DNA of 64,000 bases from Bog-159 sp963818855 (GTDB taxonomy: Bacteria; Acidobacteriota; Terriglobia; Bryobacterales; Bryobacteraceae): assembly GCA_963818855.1 (NCBI GenBank), contig CAWFUH010000006.1, positions 744,001 to 808,000 on the forward strand, given 5' to 3'. Positions 34,808 to 44,532 of this stretch are shown one piece after another. A program made the translations under genes and the position numbers. Position 1 is the stretch's first letter. The number at the start of each line of letters is the position of its first letter. The notes beneath the pieces are model-generated. The model worked only from the letters and a program-made list of their open reading frames with translations, was not told where the DNA came from and did no database searches.

Positions 34808-35467
34808 TCAGACGCTTGCGGTAACAAGCTCCTCTTGTTTCTGCACCTGCCGCGCGATGCCCACCTGGTGCAGCGGAACATGGCGGCGGCAGAACTCACA
34901 TTGGCCGGCGTCGGCGTAATAACTGGCGTCCAACCGGGCCAAATAGTAAAGCGGCAGCGATCCGAAGTCGCGGGTTTGCGGCGTAGGCTGATAGACCAGC
35001 ACAGCCAGCGCCACCACCTGCGCCCCGCGCGATTCGAGCAACTGGCGCGCTTCAGTCAGCAGCATGCCGGAACGCAGGATGTCGTCTACCAGGACGACCT
35101 TCTCGCCGGCCACCGGCTCCAGAAACTGCCGCAAACGCATGGGCACGTCGCGGCCGTCTTTTTCCGCCCAATACACCTGGCCGGCGCGCAATGCTTCGCA
35201 AAGCCCGTAGGCCACCGGCAGGCCGGCGGGCGTGGCGGACACGATGGATAGCTCGGGGATGAGCGCGCGCAGCTCGGAGTTGGCGCGCAGTTTGCGGCTG
35301 AGGCCGACGCTCAGCGCTTTCGCGTTGCGGTAATGGCGCATCGCCAGCGCCGTCTCCAGGTTGATATCGGTATGCAGACCGTTGAGGCACTCGAAGTGCC
35401 CGCTCTGCAAGGCGCCGGTCTCGCGCAGGAGGGCGAGAACTTCGGCCTGGGTGGGAACCAGTTCCAT
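34808..35467 (-). CDS. pyrE: Orotate phosphoribosyltransferase-like protein
   Basis: This 219-residue type I PRTase has the PRPP-binding motif KVVLVDDILRSGMLLTEA near residue 122-139 and an N-terminal hood with SGHFECLNGLHTDINLE. It resembles OPRTase, which converts orotate and PRPP to OMP in pyrimidine synthesis. The C-terminal extension has a Cys pair (CEFCRRH), unusual for PyrE, so a salvage or regulatory PRTase remains possible. The start is ATG 35467. Confidence 0.75.
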   Translation of the reverse strand: MELVPTQAEVLALLRETGALQSGHFECLNGLHTDINLETALAMRHYRNAKALSVGLSRKLRANSELRALIPELSIVSATPAGLPVAYGLCEALRAGQVYWAEKDGRDVPMRLRQFLEPVAGEKVVLVDDILRSGMLLTEARQLLESRGAQVVALAVLVYQPTPQTRDFGSLPLYYLARLDASYYADAGQCEFCRRHVPLHQVGIARQVQKQEELVTASV

Positions 35468-35588
35468 GGCGTACCTGCCTTTCGGTTTACCATTCCATAT
35501 TATCAGAGGTCTTTATCTTTATCCAGGGGAAAGTGGTGCTGCCACGAAATTCCACACACCGTGCATTTCAATTGGCAATGCAGCCCGG

Positions 35589-36820
35589 CTACGGCTTTAT
35601 CTTGTACACCGTGCCCACGCCATCCGGCCCCGGACCGCCGACGGTGGTGCCGTAGATCACGCCGCTCTTATCCATGACCAGAGTTCCGGCAGGTCCAGCC
35701 GGCCGCCGAAATTGTGCAGCGGGACTTCAAACCAATCAACTTCGTTGCTGCGGTATATGTCGAACACGGACCCGCCGCTGTTTGCGCCGATTGTGCCCGT
35801 GGCAGTGGTGCCGCAAATCGTTCCGTTACCGACGATAAGCGGTGAGTCCGGAATTCTTCCATCGCCGCCCGAAAGAGAACCAAAGCTGTACAGCACGCTC
35901 TCGACCCAGTTCCCGCCCGGAGACTCCGGTGGCCCTACTTCGAATATCGTGCCCATGCCGTAAGTCCCGCCCGCTGTGGTGGTGCCGTAAAGGCTGGGCA
36001 CAAGTTCGAGATCCTCGCCAGGAGCGATGACCGGCGGTTGAGATGGCAGGCCTCCGTCGGCGCCGCCAGTGAAGTTATACAACACCGTCTCGGTCCACAC
36101 GCCGGGCACCGGCGACGGCGTTAACGCGAACACCGTGCCCTGCCCCGAACTCCCGCCGTAGGCGGTGGTGCCATAAAGAACTCCATCAGGACTGATAGCC
36201 AGGCCTTGGGGACCACTCCCACCGGCGTCACAAGGGAGGTCGTACTGCATACTCACCGCCCATTTGCCCGGCACAGACGGTGGTGTGAACCCGAAGACCA
36301 CCCCGCAATTGTAAAATCCTCCCTCGGAGGCACCGTAGAGTTCGCCATTGGGCCCGATGACCAAGCCGCGGTTGAAACCAGAGTATCCGCCTTCGCCCTC
36401 GGAGCGGTAAAGCACCGTCTCGATCCAAGTTCCTCCGGGCGCGGATGGCGGCTGCAACTCGAATATGGTGCCTACGCCTCCGGTTGTGCCGAATAGCGTG
36501 CCGTCCTTTCCTACTACCAGAGGGGCGAAAGGATTGGTTCCATCGTTCGGATCCGTAAACTCGTACAACAGCGTTTCGGTCCACTTCTGGCCGGGGCCCG
36601 CCGGGGCCGTTAACTGGAACACTGTCCCGTAACCCATAGCTCCGCCGTAAGCAGTCGTGCCATAGAGCACGCCGCGCGGCCCGGCGACCAGCCCTTGGGG
36701 CGCCGCTCCATCCGGGGACCCCCCGAATCTGTATATGGTGTCGAATTGAGCCGCGCAGCTAAGCGGCCATAAATATCCACCGATTACTATGGTGATGGCC
36801 AGCCGTTGAACCGTCTTCAT
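35589..36820 (-). CDS. GloVer tandem-repeat secreted protein (3' frameshift)
   Basis: From the signal peptide (AITIVIGGYLWPLSCAAQ) the protein is a chain of about seven GloVer repeats of roughly 50 residues (for example VAGPRGVLYGTTAYGGAMG, then YGTVFQLTAP), predicted to fold as a beta-propeller outside the cell. The uninterrupted frame stops at 35657 after LHNFGG. A one-base shift near 35700 restores the missing final repeat (GTLVMDKSGVIYGTTVGGPG then GTVYKIKP) with a stop at 35589-35591. So the gene is either frameshifted or carries an assembly error. It starts 19 bases after the interrupted GloVer gene, with GAGGG before the ATG. Confidence 0.83.
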
Positions 36821-36838
36821 CGAATCCCTCGCGAATGG

Positions 36839-37443
36839 CTAATTGCTCCCGGATGTCACTATCTTGTACAAAAAACCCGCGTGCGGGGCGGCCTCGCTGC
36901 TGTTTGTCGTGGCGTAAATCACTCCGTTCCTATCCAGGTACAAACTTCCATAAGGCACGTCGCGCTGTCGGAAGCGGTGGAGGACGATCCCGGTCCACGC
37001 CGCTCCCGAGGCCGCCGGTTTCTGCAGCTCAAAAACGACGCCTGCCACCGGGTCTCCGAAACCAGTCACCAGCATCGTCGTGCCGTAGAGGTTGCCGTCG
37101 CGCAGCACCAGGGGTGAATCCGGGAACCCCTGCCCTGGATCGAAGCTGTATAGTAAACTCTCCGTCCACGTTCCGCCGGTTCCCGGCTGTAATTGGAATG
37201 CAGTGCTCTGGCCCGACGCGCCGCCATATTGAGTGGTGCCGTACAGTTTTCCATCACTTTCCAGCCTGACCGATGGACAAGCGCTGATGTCGGCGACGCT
37301 GCTGGTTGGGGCATAAAGCACACCTTCCGTCCAGGCCCATCCCGGTTTGGCCGGCGGCGTCAGCTGAAAGACCGTGCCTGCGCCGTAACTCCCACCACTA
37401 CAAGCTGCCCCATAAAGGACACGGTTGGGGCCGGCGATCAGGC
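36839..37443 (-). pseudogene. 3' part of a GloVer repeat gene split by IS630
   Basis: The frame encodes about four GloVer repeats (LIAGPNRVLYGAACSGGSYG near the break, then FLYKIVTSGSN at the end). It has no signal peptide, and its only possible ATG lies in the IS end. Joined in frame to the 5' part at 38568-39208 across one copy of the CTAG target, it restores NPTSLIAGPNRVLYG, a normal repeat junction, and a protein of about 415 residues. Confidence 0.88.
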
Positions 37444-37445
37444 TA

Positions 37446-38565
37446 GTATTAACTTGCATAAATAGCAGTTAATAGAGATAATCGGGTATGTCCCGATCAA
37501 AGACGGCTGAAATACGCCTGACCGAGCAGGAAGAGCAGGTGTTGCGCGCCTGGACACGCAAGGGCAGCGGAGAGCAACGGCTGGTGGATCGCGCCCGGAT
37601 CATTCTAATGTCGCACCAAGGCGTTGCGGTTGTGGAAATTGCCAGAAGGTTGCACACACGACTGGCGCGTGTTTCTAAATGGCGGCAGCGCTTCGTGCGG
37701 GACCGTTTGAATGCGCTGTCGGACGCCCCCCGCACCGGCAAGCCTCGGCGGTACGACCGGGAAACCGACCGGCGCGTGCTGGCGCTGCTCGATCAGGACC
37801 CGCCGCGCGGCTATGCGCAATGGAACGGCCGCTTGTTGGCGGAGGCTTTGGGCGATGTCAGTGCGGCGCACACGTGGCGGATTTTGCGCAAGTACAAAAT
37901 CCAGTTACAGCGGCGACGGAGCTGGTGTATCAGCACCGATCCCGAGTTTGGGCCCAAAGCCGCCGATGTGGTGGGGATCTATCTGAATCCTCCGGAACAC
38001 GCGGTGGTGCTGTCGGTCGACGAGAAACCGCATATTCAGGCGCTGGAACGCGCGCAGGGCTTTCTCCGCCTCCCAGATGGCAAAGCGGTGAACGGTTTCA
38101 GTCACTGCTATAAGCGACACGGTACCACGACCCTTTTTGCCGCCCTGAACATCCTGACCGGCCAAGTGCAGACAGGCCATTACCCGCGGCGGCGCCGCCG
38201 CGAGTTTCTGGACTTTATGAATGGCGTCGTAGCGGACCACCCGGACCGGATGATTCACGTGGTGCTGGACAACTTGAATACCCACAAGCCCAAGCGGGAC
38301 CGATGGCTGCAAGCGCATCCCAATGTCCACTTGCACTTCATCCCCACCTACAGCTCCTGGCTCAACCAGGTGGAGTGCTGGTTCAGTATTATGAGTCGCG
38401 CGGCGCTGCGCGGCGCCAGCTTCACCTCTCCCCGCCAGCTCAGGGAGGCCATCGACGCCTTTGTCGAGGTTTACAATCCGAAAGCTTCGCCCTTCGAGTG
38501 GACCAAGACTGTCGTCCACCAGGCCAAGCCCCAACGTATTTACTCTAATTTATGCAAGTAGGTAC
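37446..38565 (+). mobile_element. IS630-family insertion sequence, 1120 bp, apparently complete
   Basis: Both ends share a terminal inverted repeat, GTA-nnn-ACTTGCATAAAT (left GTATTAACTTGCATAAAT at 37446-37463; right, read inward, GTACCTACTTGCATAAAT from 38565). The element is flanked by TA on both sides (37444-37445 and 38566-38567), and removing it with one TA leaves CTAG. A TA duplication in a CTAG target is the known habit of IS630. It encodes one intact transposase and sits in a GloVer gene, oriented against it. Confidence 0.92.
37488..38561 (+). CDS. IS630-family transposase
   Basis: This 357-residue transposase has an N-terminal helix-turn-helix (VAVVEIARRLHTRLARVSKW near 46-65) and a DDE catalytic domain with VVLSVDEKPHIQ (first Asp), HVVLDNLNTHKPK (second Asp) and YSSWLNQVECWFSIM (Glu). 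All three acidic residues and the NTHK and SWLNQVE signatures are present, so it should be active. The last codons lie within the right terminal repeat. Confidence 0.95.
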   Translation: MSRSKTAEIRLTEQEEQVLRAWTRKGSGEQRLVDRARIILMSHQGVAVVEIARRLHTRLARVSKWRQRFVRDRLNALSDAPRTGKPRRYDRETDRRVLALLDQDPPRGYAQWNGRLLAEALGDVSAAHTWRILRKYKIQLQRRRSWCISTDPEFGPKAADVVGIYLNPPEHAVVLSVDEKPHIQALERAQGFLRLPDGKAVNGFSHCYKRHGTTTLFAALNILTGQVQTGHYPRRRRREFLDFMNGVVADHPDRMIHVVLDNLNTHKPKRDRWLQAHPNVHLHFIPTYSSWLNQVECWFSIMSRAALRGASFTSPRQLREAIDAFVEVYNPKASPFEWTKTVVHQAKPQRIYSNLCK

Positions 38566-38567
38566 TA

Positions 38568-39208
38568 GTGGGATTCGCTCCATCGACGGTGCCGGTGAAG
38601 TTATATAGAACGGACTCAGTCCATGTACCACCGGTCGTTCCCGGCGGGGTTAATGCGAATGCCATCCCTTGGCCGTAACCCCCTCCGAACCACGTCGCGC
38701 CATACAGCGTGCCGTCTTCGCCCGCGACCAGCGCTATGGGAGTTCCTTGCCCATCTCCCGGGAAACTGCACAATACCGCCTCGGTCCATGCCCCGCCGGG
38801 TGCTGCAGGCGGCTGTAACTCGAAGACCGTTCCCGCTCCCGACGTTCCCCCGAATGCGGTTGTGCCGTAGATGGCGCCATTCGGGCCAAACACCGGAGTT
38901 GTGGTGGGAGAGCCGGCGATTCCGTCGCCATTCTCGCCGGTAAACGAGTAAAGTATCGTCTCGGTCCACGCTGCACCCAGCCCGGTGGGTGGCTGCAATT
39001 CGAACACGGAGCCATCGCCAAACGAGCCGCCGCCAGCGCTCACACCGTAAAACACGCCGTCGGGGCCCACGACCAATCCTCCTGGCGCCTCTGCATCGGG
39101 CAGATTGCCGAACGTATATAGCTTGGTGAAGTTCGTTTGCGCAGCGCCCGGCGGCGTCAGGAGCGGTAAAGCGAGCACCACGAGAGGCGACAGTTGGAGC
39201 GTTCTCAT
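38568..39208 (-). pseudogene. 5' part of a GloVer repeat gene split by IS630
   Basis: This part encodes a signal peptide (LSPLVVLALPLLTPPGAAQ) and about four GloVer repeats (VVGPDGVFYGVSAGGGSFG, then FGPNGAIYGTTAFGGTSG). It then reads into the IS630 end after NPTS and stops at 38540. GGAGGGACC precedes the ATG. The remaining gene is at 36839-37443. A truncated secreted protein of about 222 residues could still be made. Confidence 0.88.
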
Positions 39209-39330
39209 CGAAGGTCCCTCCGGGAACTGTCTCCAACTATATTGCGCGGCCGCCGTGCGATCAACCGCTTTCGAGCGACATCGGTACTGGGTCCAGTGCG
39301 TGCAGGCGGTCGCGTTATTAACGCCGCCGG

Positions 39331-42300
39331 CTAGCGTCGGCCCTTAGCCGACATGACCACCCTCCCGGCCGCGTTCGTGCCGCCCGTCAGCGTCATCGCC
39401 AGCACCACCACATTGCGATTCTGCGGCAGGCTGATGGAACTCACGGTTTTGGTGCTGTTCAGATTGAAGGAATAGCCGTACAGGTAAAGGATCCGGACGT
39501 CTACCGTTCCCGTGCTATTGTCGCGGTAGTTCATGGGCACCGCCTGCGCCTCGCCCGGGTAGTTCTGCGCGTTACACCAGTCGCTCATGTTCTGCGTGAA
39601 TTGTGTGGTGGTGCCGTCGGTGTACTTTACTGTAAAGGTCTGGCCGGTCTGGTTCCCGTTTACGCCCGAGGCCAATATCTTCAACGTAGTGAACTTGCCG
39701 GACGGAAGCGTTACCGTTTGTCCGCTCACCGCGTCGGGTGCTCCCATCGGTCCCAAGCCGTATAGGACTGAGCCCACGTTCTGGCTGGCCCCCAAAGATA
39801 CCCCCGAGTAAGAGCGGCCTCCGGCGTCCAGACCCCCGCCGGTAAAGGGAAGGTTGTCTACGGCGATGCCGGACAGGTTGTAGTAGGGCGCCAGGTTAAC
39901 GGAAGCTATTCCGGCGCTGGTCGCCGCAATCGTCAGACCGAGATTCGCTGTATGGCTTACGCTGCCCGACGTGACGGTCAGGGTTATCTTCGAAGTTCCC
40001 GACACGGTGGAACTGCCGGCTGTGAATGTTCCGAGGAATAGGGTGGATCCGCTCAACGCACGAAAAGATGCGGTGACACCGGCAGGTAGCCCGGTGGCGG
40101 ACAACGTTATGGTCCCCGGAGTTCCGCCAACCATCGTTACGGAGATGGCGGTGGCCCCCTGGCCGCCCTGGACCACGCTCAAACTGGCCGGCACGAGCGC
40201 TATGGTGAAGTTCGCCGGAGGCGGCGCCGTCACTGTCACCGTGACCGTGACAGCGGCCGAAAGAGCGCCCGAAGTGCCCTTGACCGTAAACTGAGTCGCT
40301 TTAAGCGCCGCGGTGCTCGCCGCCGTGAGAGTCAGCGTGCTCGTCGCGGTGGTGCTGGCCGGACTGAACGACGTCGTGACACCGGTGGGCAGGTTGGCAG
40401 CGATCAGGGCGACGGATCCGCTGAAGCCTCCGACGGAATTGACAGTTATGGTGGCGGTCCCGGTGCTGCCGGTGACCACGTTTATATTCGAAACCGAAGA
40501 GGCCAGCGTGAAGCTGGGCGCAGGGGTCACGCTTAACGGAAGAGTTGCCGTGGCCAAAACGCTGCCTGACGTAGCGGTAATGGTCAACGAAGCGGTAGTG
40601 ACCGGTGCCGAGCTGCTGACCGTGAGCGTCAGCTTGCTGGTAGAGCTGGTGCTGGCCGGACTGAAGGCTGCCGTCACCCCGCTTGGCAATCCGGAGATGC
40701 CCAGGCTCACGGCGCCGGTGAAGCCGTTTACCGGCGACATAGTAATGGTGCTGGTGCTCGCGAATCCCTGTGCGATGCTCAAGCTCGCGGGAGCGGCCGC
40801 CAGGGTCACGGACGGCGCGGCCTTGACCGTCAGGCTGACGGTTGCGTAAGTAGACGACGTGCCTGCCGCGCCGGTCACGGTAATGTTGGCGGTCCCGGTC
40901 GTAGCTGTGGATGCCGCGGTAAACGTCACGACGCTGGTAGTGGCAGTTGTAGCCGGATTAAACGAAGCCGTCACACCCTTGGGAAGGCCCGATACCGCCA
41001 GGGTGACTTTGCCGCTGAACCCGGTCTTAGGCGTGACCGTGATGGTGTCGGTGCCACTGGCCCCTTGGGTGACACTCAGTGTGGCGGCGGAAGCCCCCAG
41101 TGAAAAGGTGGACGGCGCGGCCACGGTTAGAGTAATACCAACTGTGGCGCTGAGGCTCCCCGACTTACCCGTAACCGTCACCGTGGCGGTGCCCACTGCC
41201 GCGCTGGCGCTGGCGGTGAAGCTCAACGTGCTCGCGGTTGCGGTGCTGGCCGGGCTGAACGAAGCGGTCACACCGCTCGGCAGTCCGGAGACGGTCAGGC
41301 TCACTGCGTTGTTGAACCCGTTTGCAGGCGCGACGGTTATGCTGGCGGTGCCAGTGGCGCCTTCGACGATGGTCAACGCTGCCGGCGTCGTCTGCAGGCT
41401 GAAGCTCGCGGCTGCCGTCACCTGCAGGCTCAGAGCCGTGGTCTCGGTCAGAGTTCCTGAAACGCCTTTGACCGACAGCGCGTACGTGCCTGGCGCGGCT
41501 CCGCTCGCGGCGGTCAGGGTGAACTGGCTCGTGTTGGCATTCACCGCGCCAAATGTTCCCATGACGCCGCTGGGAAGTCCCGATACGCTCAGCGTAACGG
41601 CGCTGGAAAAGCCATTTTGCGGCGTGACATGGATCGCTGCCGACGCGCTGGACCCCGCCTGCACCGTTACGGAGGTGGGTACGGCGGAAAGCCCGAACGA
41701 CGGCGTGCTGGGCATCGCGGTCAAGTCGTTGATCAAAGACTGGCCGGCAGGCGTGCCCCATCCGGTCGCCAGGTCAAAACCGGTGACCGCGGCAAAACCG
41801 TTGCTGCCGGTGGTGATGTCATGCAGGTCGCTCGTATAATCCGCTCCCCGGCCAAGGCTGTAGACCGTGGAGTTCAGAAATCCAACGGCGGGCTTCCCGT
41901 TCGCCGCCGCTTGCTGGTTGGCCAAAGCCATGAAGCCGGCCCACAAGGGCGTAGCCGCGCTCGTGCCTCCCACCTCGATCCATTCCCCGTTGTTGCAGAT
42001 CAGGAAGATCTGTACCGCGGCCAGCAAAGCCACGTCCGGAACGTTGCGCATAGTCGTGGATCCGCCTATTGCCGTCATGTTGATGCTCTGCTGATAGCTG
42101 GGGATGGGGTAGGTGGTGCTGACTCCGCCACCACCGTCGTTCCAGGTAGTCTCCGATACCCACGCTCCGCCGGGACCCGTGGTGGTCAGGGCCGTTCCGC
42201 CTACCGACGTCACGTTCGGGTCGTCCGACGGCGGCCAGGTCCCGCCTGAGTAAGCGCCGCTGTCGCCGGCCGCGGTAAAGAACGATTGCCCCTGCGCAAT

Positions 42301-43308
42301 CATCTCGCTGAATATCTGTTCGGTGGTCGCATTGATCGGCGAAAACATCCACGAACAACTCAGCTGCTTGGCAATGTTATCGGCCGCCATGCGATTCAGA
42401 ACGTCGTTCCAGCTGGTGCCCTCGTATACGATGATGTTGGCTCCCGGAGCCATGAACCCGGCCATCATAATGTCGAGGATCACTTCGATGTTCTCGTTGC
42501 CAGGAGCGCCGCTGAAACCATCCAGGAGCACCGTCGAAACCGGTACCGCCGGCAGTCCGGCTTGTTGGAAGTTCGACGTCACATCCGCTGCGTAGAACCC
42601 GTCCAGTTCGAACAGTCCGACCGTCTGCCCCGCGCCCGTCAGGGTCACCGATGGCGCGTAGGCTGCCCGGAAATCGCCACCGAAAAACAGGCCGGCGGGT
42701 CCCGACCCGGTGGTCATTGGCCGGGCCGAAGCCAGCGGCACGGTTTTCAAATCCATCGGCCGGGGCACTACGAAGTTGTCGAACCCGCTGATATCCAGCA
42801 CCGCTACGTCGACGTCCAGCGACGGATCGCCTTCGGGCGCGAAAAACCTTCCACGCGTGGGGTGCTCCCACATGGTCATATTTACGTGCAGCGTCTTATT
42901 GATCGCCGAAACCGGTCCGGTTACATCCAGAATCACACGGTTCTGGTAAGTTCCCGAGACCGCCAGGCCGTTCGCCTGGAAGAACTCCGTCAGCTTGTCG
43001 TAATCAACCTGCGTCGGGCCAAAGCGCTGGGCAAACTCGTTCGCACTCAAATAGCGCCGGTAGTCCGGGCTCCCTGGGTCGGAGAGCTGTTCCAGGAACC
43101 GATCGAGATCCTCGCGATTTCGCAGCGGCAGACCCACCGCCAGATTCAGCCGCGCCATACCGGAGATGGGTCCTAATCGGCGCGACTCACTGACGGCCTT
43201 CGCCGCACGGTTTTGGAATATCTGCAAAGGGGCGGCTTCCGCCAACCCGGTGGCCCACACCATCGCACTAAGGCAGGTCGCTGCGTAGACGGATCTCGAT
43301 GGACTCAT
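39331..43308 (-). CDS. Secreted S53 (sedolisin/kumamolisin) peptidase with six Ig-like repeats
   Basis: This protein of about 1325 residues has a signal peptide (VYAATCLSAMVWATGLAEA). A pro-kumamolisin activation domain (about 30-190: LNLAVGLPLRNREDLDRFLE) precedes the S53 catalytic domain (about 210-560). The Glu/Asp pair is in NENIEVILDIMMA, the oxyanion Asp in FFTAAGDSGAYSG and the nucleophile Ser in VGGTSAATPLW. Six Ig-like repeats of about 90 residues follow (each with GFS..V.L...GLP.GV..SF.P), then a NPCBM-like C-terminal domain. It is an acid-active extracellular endopeptidase. AAAGGAG 8 bases before the ATG at 43308 decides the start. Confidence 0.92.
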   Translation of the reverse strand: MSPSRSVYAATCLSAMVWATGLAEAAPLQIFQNRAAKAVSESRRLGPISGMARLNLAVGLPLRNREDLDRFLEQLSDPGSPDYRRYLSANEFAQRFGPTQVDYDKLTEFFQANGLAVSGTYQNRVILDVTGPVSAINKTLHVNMTMWEHPTRGRFFAPEGDPSLDVDVAVLDISGFDNFVVPRPMDLKTVPLASARPMTTGSGPAGLFFGGDFRAAYAPSVTLTGAGQTVGLFELDGFYAADVTSNFQQAGLPAVPVSTVLLDGFSGAPGNENIEVILDIMMAGFMAPGANIIVYEGTSWNDVLNRMAADNIAKQLSCSWMFSPINATTEQIFSEMIAQGQSFFTAAGDSGAYSGGTWPPSDDPNVTSVGGTALTTTGPGGAWVSETTWNDGGGGVSTTYPIPSYQQSINMTAIGGSTTMRNVPDVALLAAVQIFLICNNGEWIEVGGTSAATPLWAGFMALANQQAAANGKPAVGFLNSTVYSLGRGADYTSDLHDITTGSNGFAAVTGFDLATGWGTPAGQSLINDLTAMPSTPSFGLSAVPTSVTVQAGSSASAAIHVTPQNGFSSAVTLSVSGLPSGVMGTFGAVNANTSQFTLTAASGAAPGTYALSVKGVSGTLTETTALSLQVTAAASFSLQTTPAALTIVEGATGTASITVAPANGFNNAVSLTVSGLPSGVTASFSPASTATASTLSFTASASAAVGTATVTVTGKSGSLSATVGITLTVAAPSTFSLGASAATLSVTQGASGTDTITVTPKTGFSGKVTLAVSGLPKGVTASFNPATTATTSVVTFTAASTATTGTANITVTGAAGTSSTYATVSLTVKAAPSVTLAAAPASLSIAQGFASTSTITMSPVNGFTGAVSLGISGLPSGVTAAFSPASTSSTSKLTLTVSSSAPVTTASLTITATSGSVLATATLPLSVTPAPSFTLASSVSNINVVTGSTGTATITVNSVGGFSGSVALIAANLPTGVTTSFSPASTTATSTLTLTAASTAALKATQFTVKGTSGALSAAVTVTVTVTAPPPANFTIALVPASLSVVQGGQGATAISVTMVGGTPGTITLSATGLPAGVTASFRALSGSTLFLGTFTAGSSTVSGTSKITLTVTSGSVSHTANLGLTIAATSAGIASVNLAPYYNLSGIAVDNLPFTGGGLDAGGRSYSGVSLGASQNVGSVLYGLGPMGAPDAVSGQTVTLPSGKFTTLKILASGVNGNQTGQTFTVKYTDGTTTQFTQNMSDWCNAQNYPGEAQAVPMNYRDNSTGTVDVRILYLYGYSFNLNSTKTVSSISLPQNRNVVVLAMTLTGGTNAAGRVVMSAKGRR

Positions 43309-43494
43309 AGTTTGAACTCCTTTGCTTGCGGTCGAGGTTTCGGCCACAGCAGGGCAGGCGCTTAACTGGGACCATGTGCGTCTTATCGACTTAGGCAAAG
43401 GCTTCTGTGCGGGTGACTAACCTTAGCGCTCCATAAAATGTTCCTTAAGGTGGCCTACCACGCTGCTCGTAGATCTGTTATGCTGATCGCGAAA

Positions 43495-44516
43495 ATGCCT
43501 AAACCAACGAAACCGCCGGTGCGCGCCAAGCGCGCCAAAGCGGAAGTGCAGCAGGAATTCGAGACGATCCGCGAGGAAGTGGAGGACGCCCGCGAATCCG
43601 CCGACCCGAAAGCGCAGGCCGCCGCCCGGCTGCGCGCGGACCAGGTCCGCCAAGCCGTCGATGGCACCACCGTGGAAGGCGTGGTGCAGAGGATCTCCGG
43701 CCTGGGGCTGGAAATTTCCAAGTCGCTGGCGGATGTCTCCGGCAAACTCGTCGAGGAAGTCGAACGCCTGTCGTCGGTGCGCGAGGCCGTCAACCTGGAG
43801 CGGGCCGAATTGGAGCGCTTGCTCAAGATCGATGTGGCCGCCACGGCGCTCGATCAAATGGTGCAGGATTACACCCGCGAGAAAGAGCGGCTGGAAGCCG
43901 AAATCGCGGAGCAGCGCTCCGCCTGGGAGGAAGAAACCGGCGACGCCGAACGCGAGCGTAAAGAGCAGGAGGAGAACCTAAAGAAGGCCCGCGCCCGCGA
44001 GATTGAGGAATACGAATACAAGAAAAACCTGGAACGTAAGAAGGCGTTGGATAAATACGAGGAAGACCAGCGGCTCCAGGAAAAGAAGAATAAGGAGCGG
44101 CAGGAAGCGCTCGAAAAAGGATGGCAGCAGCGCGAAACGGCACTCAAAGAACAGGAACAGGAGTTGGCGCGGCTGCGCAAGGAAGCGCAGGAATTCCCGG
44201 AGGCCATGAAGACGGAATCCGACAAGGCGGCAGTCCTGGCGGCCAAGGCGGCCGAGCAGAAATTCGAGCAGGAGATTATGCTGCTCAAGAAAGAAGCCGA
44301 GACGGAAAAACGCCTCTCGATCCTGCAGGTGAAGACGCTCGAGGAAACCATCGCGCGGCAGGCGGTGCAGATCGTAGCTCTGCAAAAACAGGTGGACGAT
44401 GCCAAGCAGCAGGTGCAGGACATCGCCGTGAAGGCGATTGAGGGGCGTCGGGCGCCAAGGCCCTGGCGCACATCAATCAGATCGCCATGGAGCAGGCCAA
44501 GCGTCCCCAGACGTAA
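43495..44516 (+). CDS. Long coiled-coil protein (3' frameshift)
   Basis: About 340 residues, nearly all charged helix: an N-terminal basic patch (PKPTKPPVRAKRAKAEVQ), a hydrophobic-heptad segment (ISGLGLEISKSLADVSGKLV), then 200 residues of Glu/Lys/Arg/Gln coiled coil. No enzymatic domain is present, so a structural or scaffolding role is likely. The frame as given runs past 44442 into a Pro/Arg-rich tail to 44586. Adding one G to the GGGG run at 44442-44445 gives ASGAKALAHINQIAMEQAKR and a stop at 44514-44516, which is clearly the natural end. The start could also be ATG 43480. Confidence 0.75.
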
Positions 44517-44532
44517 GCGCCGGGCCGGTATC

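Noticed and set aside
35700..35710. Programmed frameshift in the GloVer gene
   Set aside because: No slippery heptamer plus stimulatory structure is evident, and three other genes show similar one-base shifts, making error or mutation simpler.
36839..37459. Independent GloVer gene starting at the ATG at 37459
   Set aside because: That ATG is inside the IS630 terminal repeat; the frame is the 3' part of the interrupted gene.
39971..41839. Several long plus-strand frames rich in Val, Thr and Ala
   Set aside because: They mirror the Ig-like repeats of the S53 peptidase on the other strand; repeat-driven shadows, not genes.
39331..43308. Possible CRISPR or DNA tandem repeat because of periodic sequence
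   Set aside because: Periodicity of about 270 bases comes from protein domain repeats that are divergent at DNA level; there are no short exact repeats with spacers.
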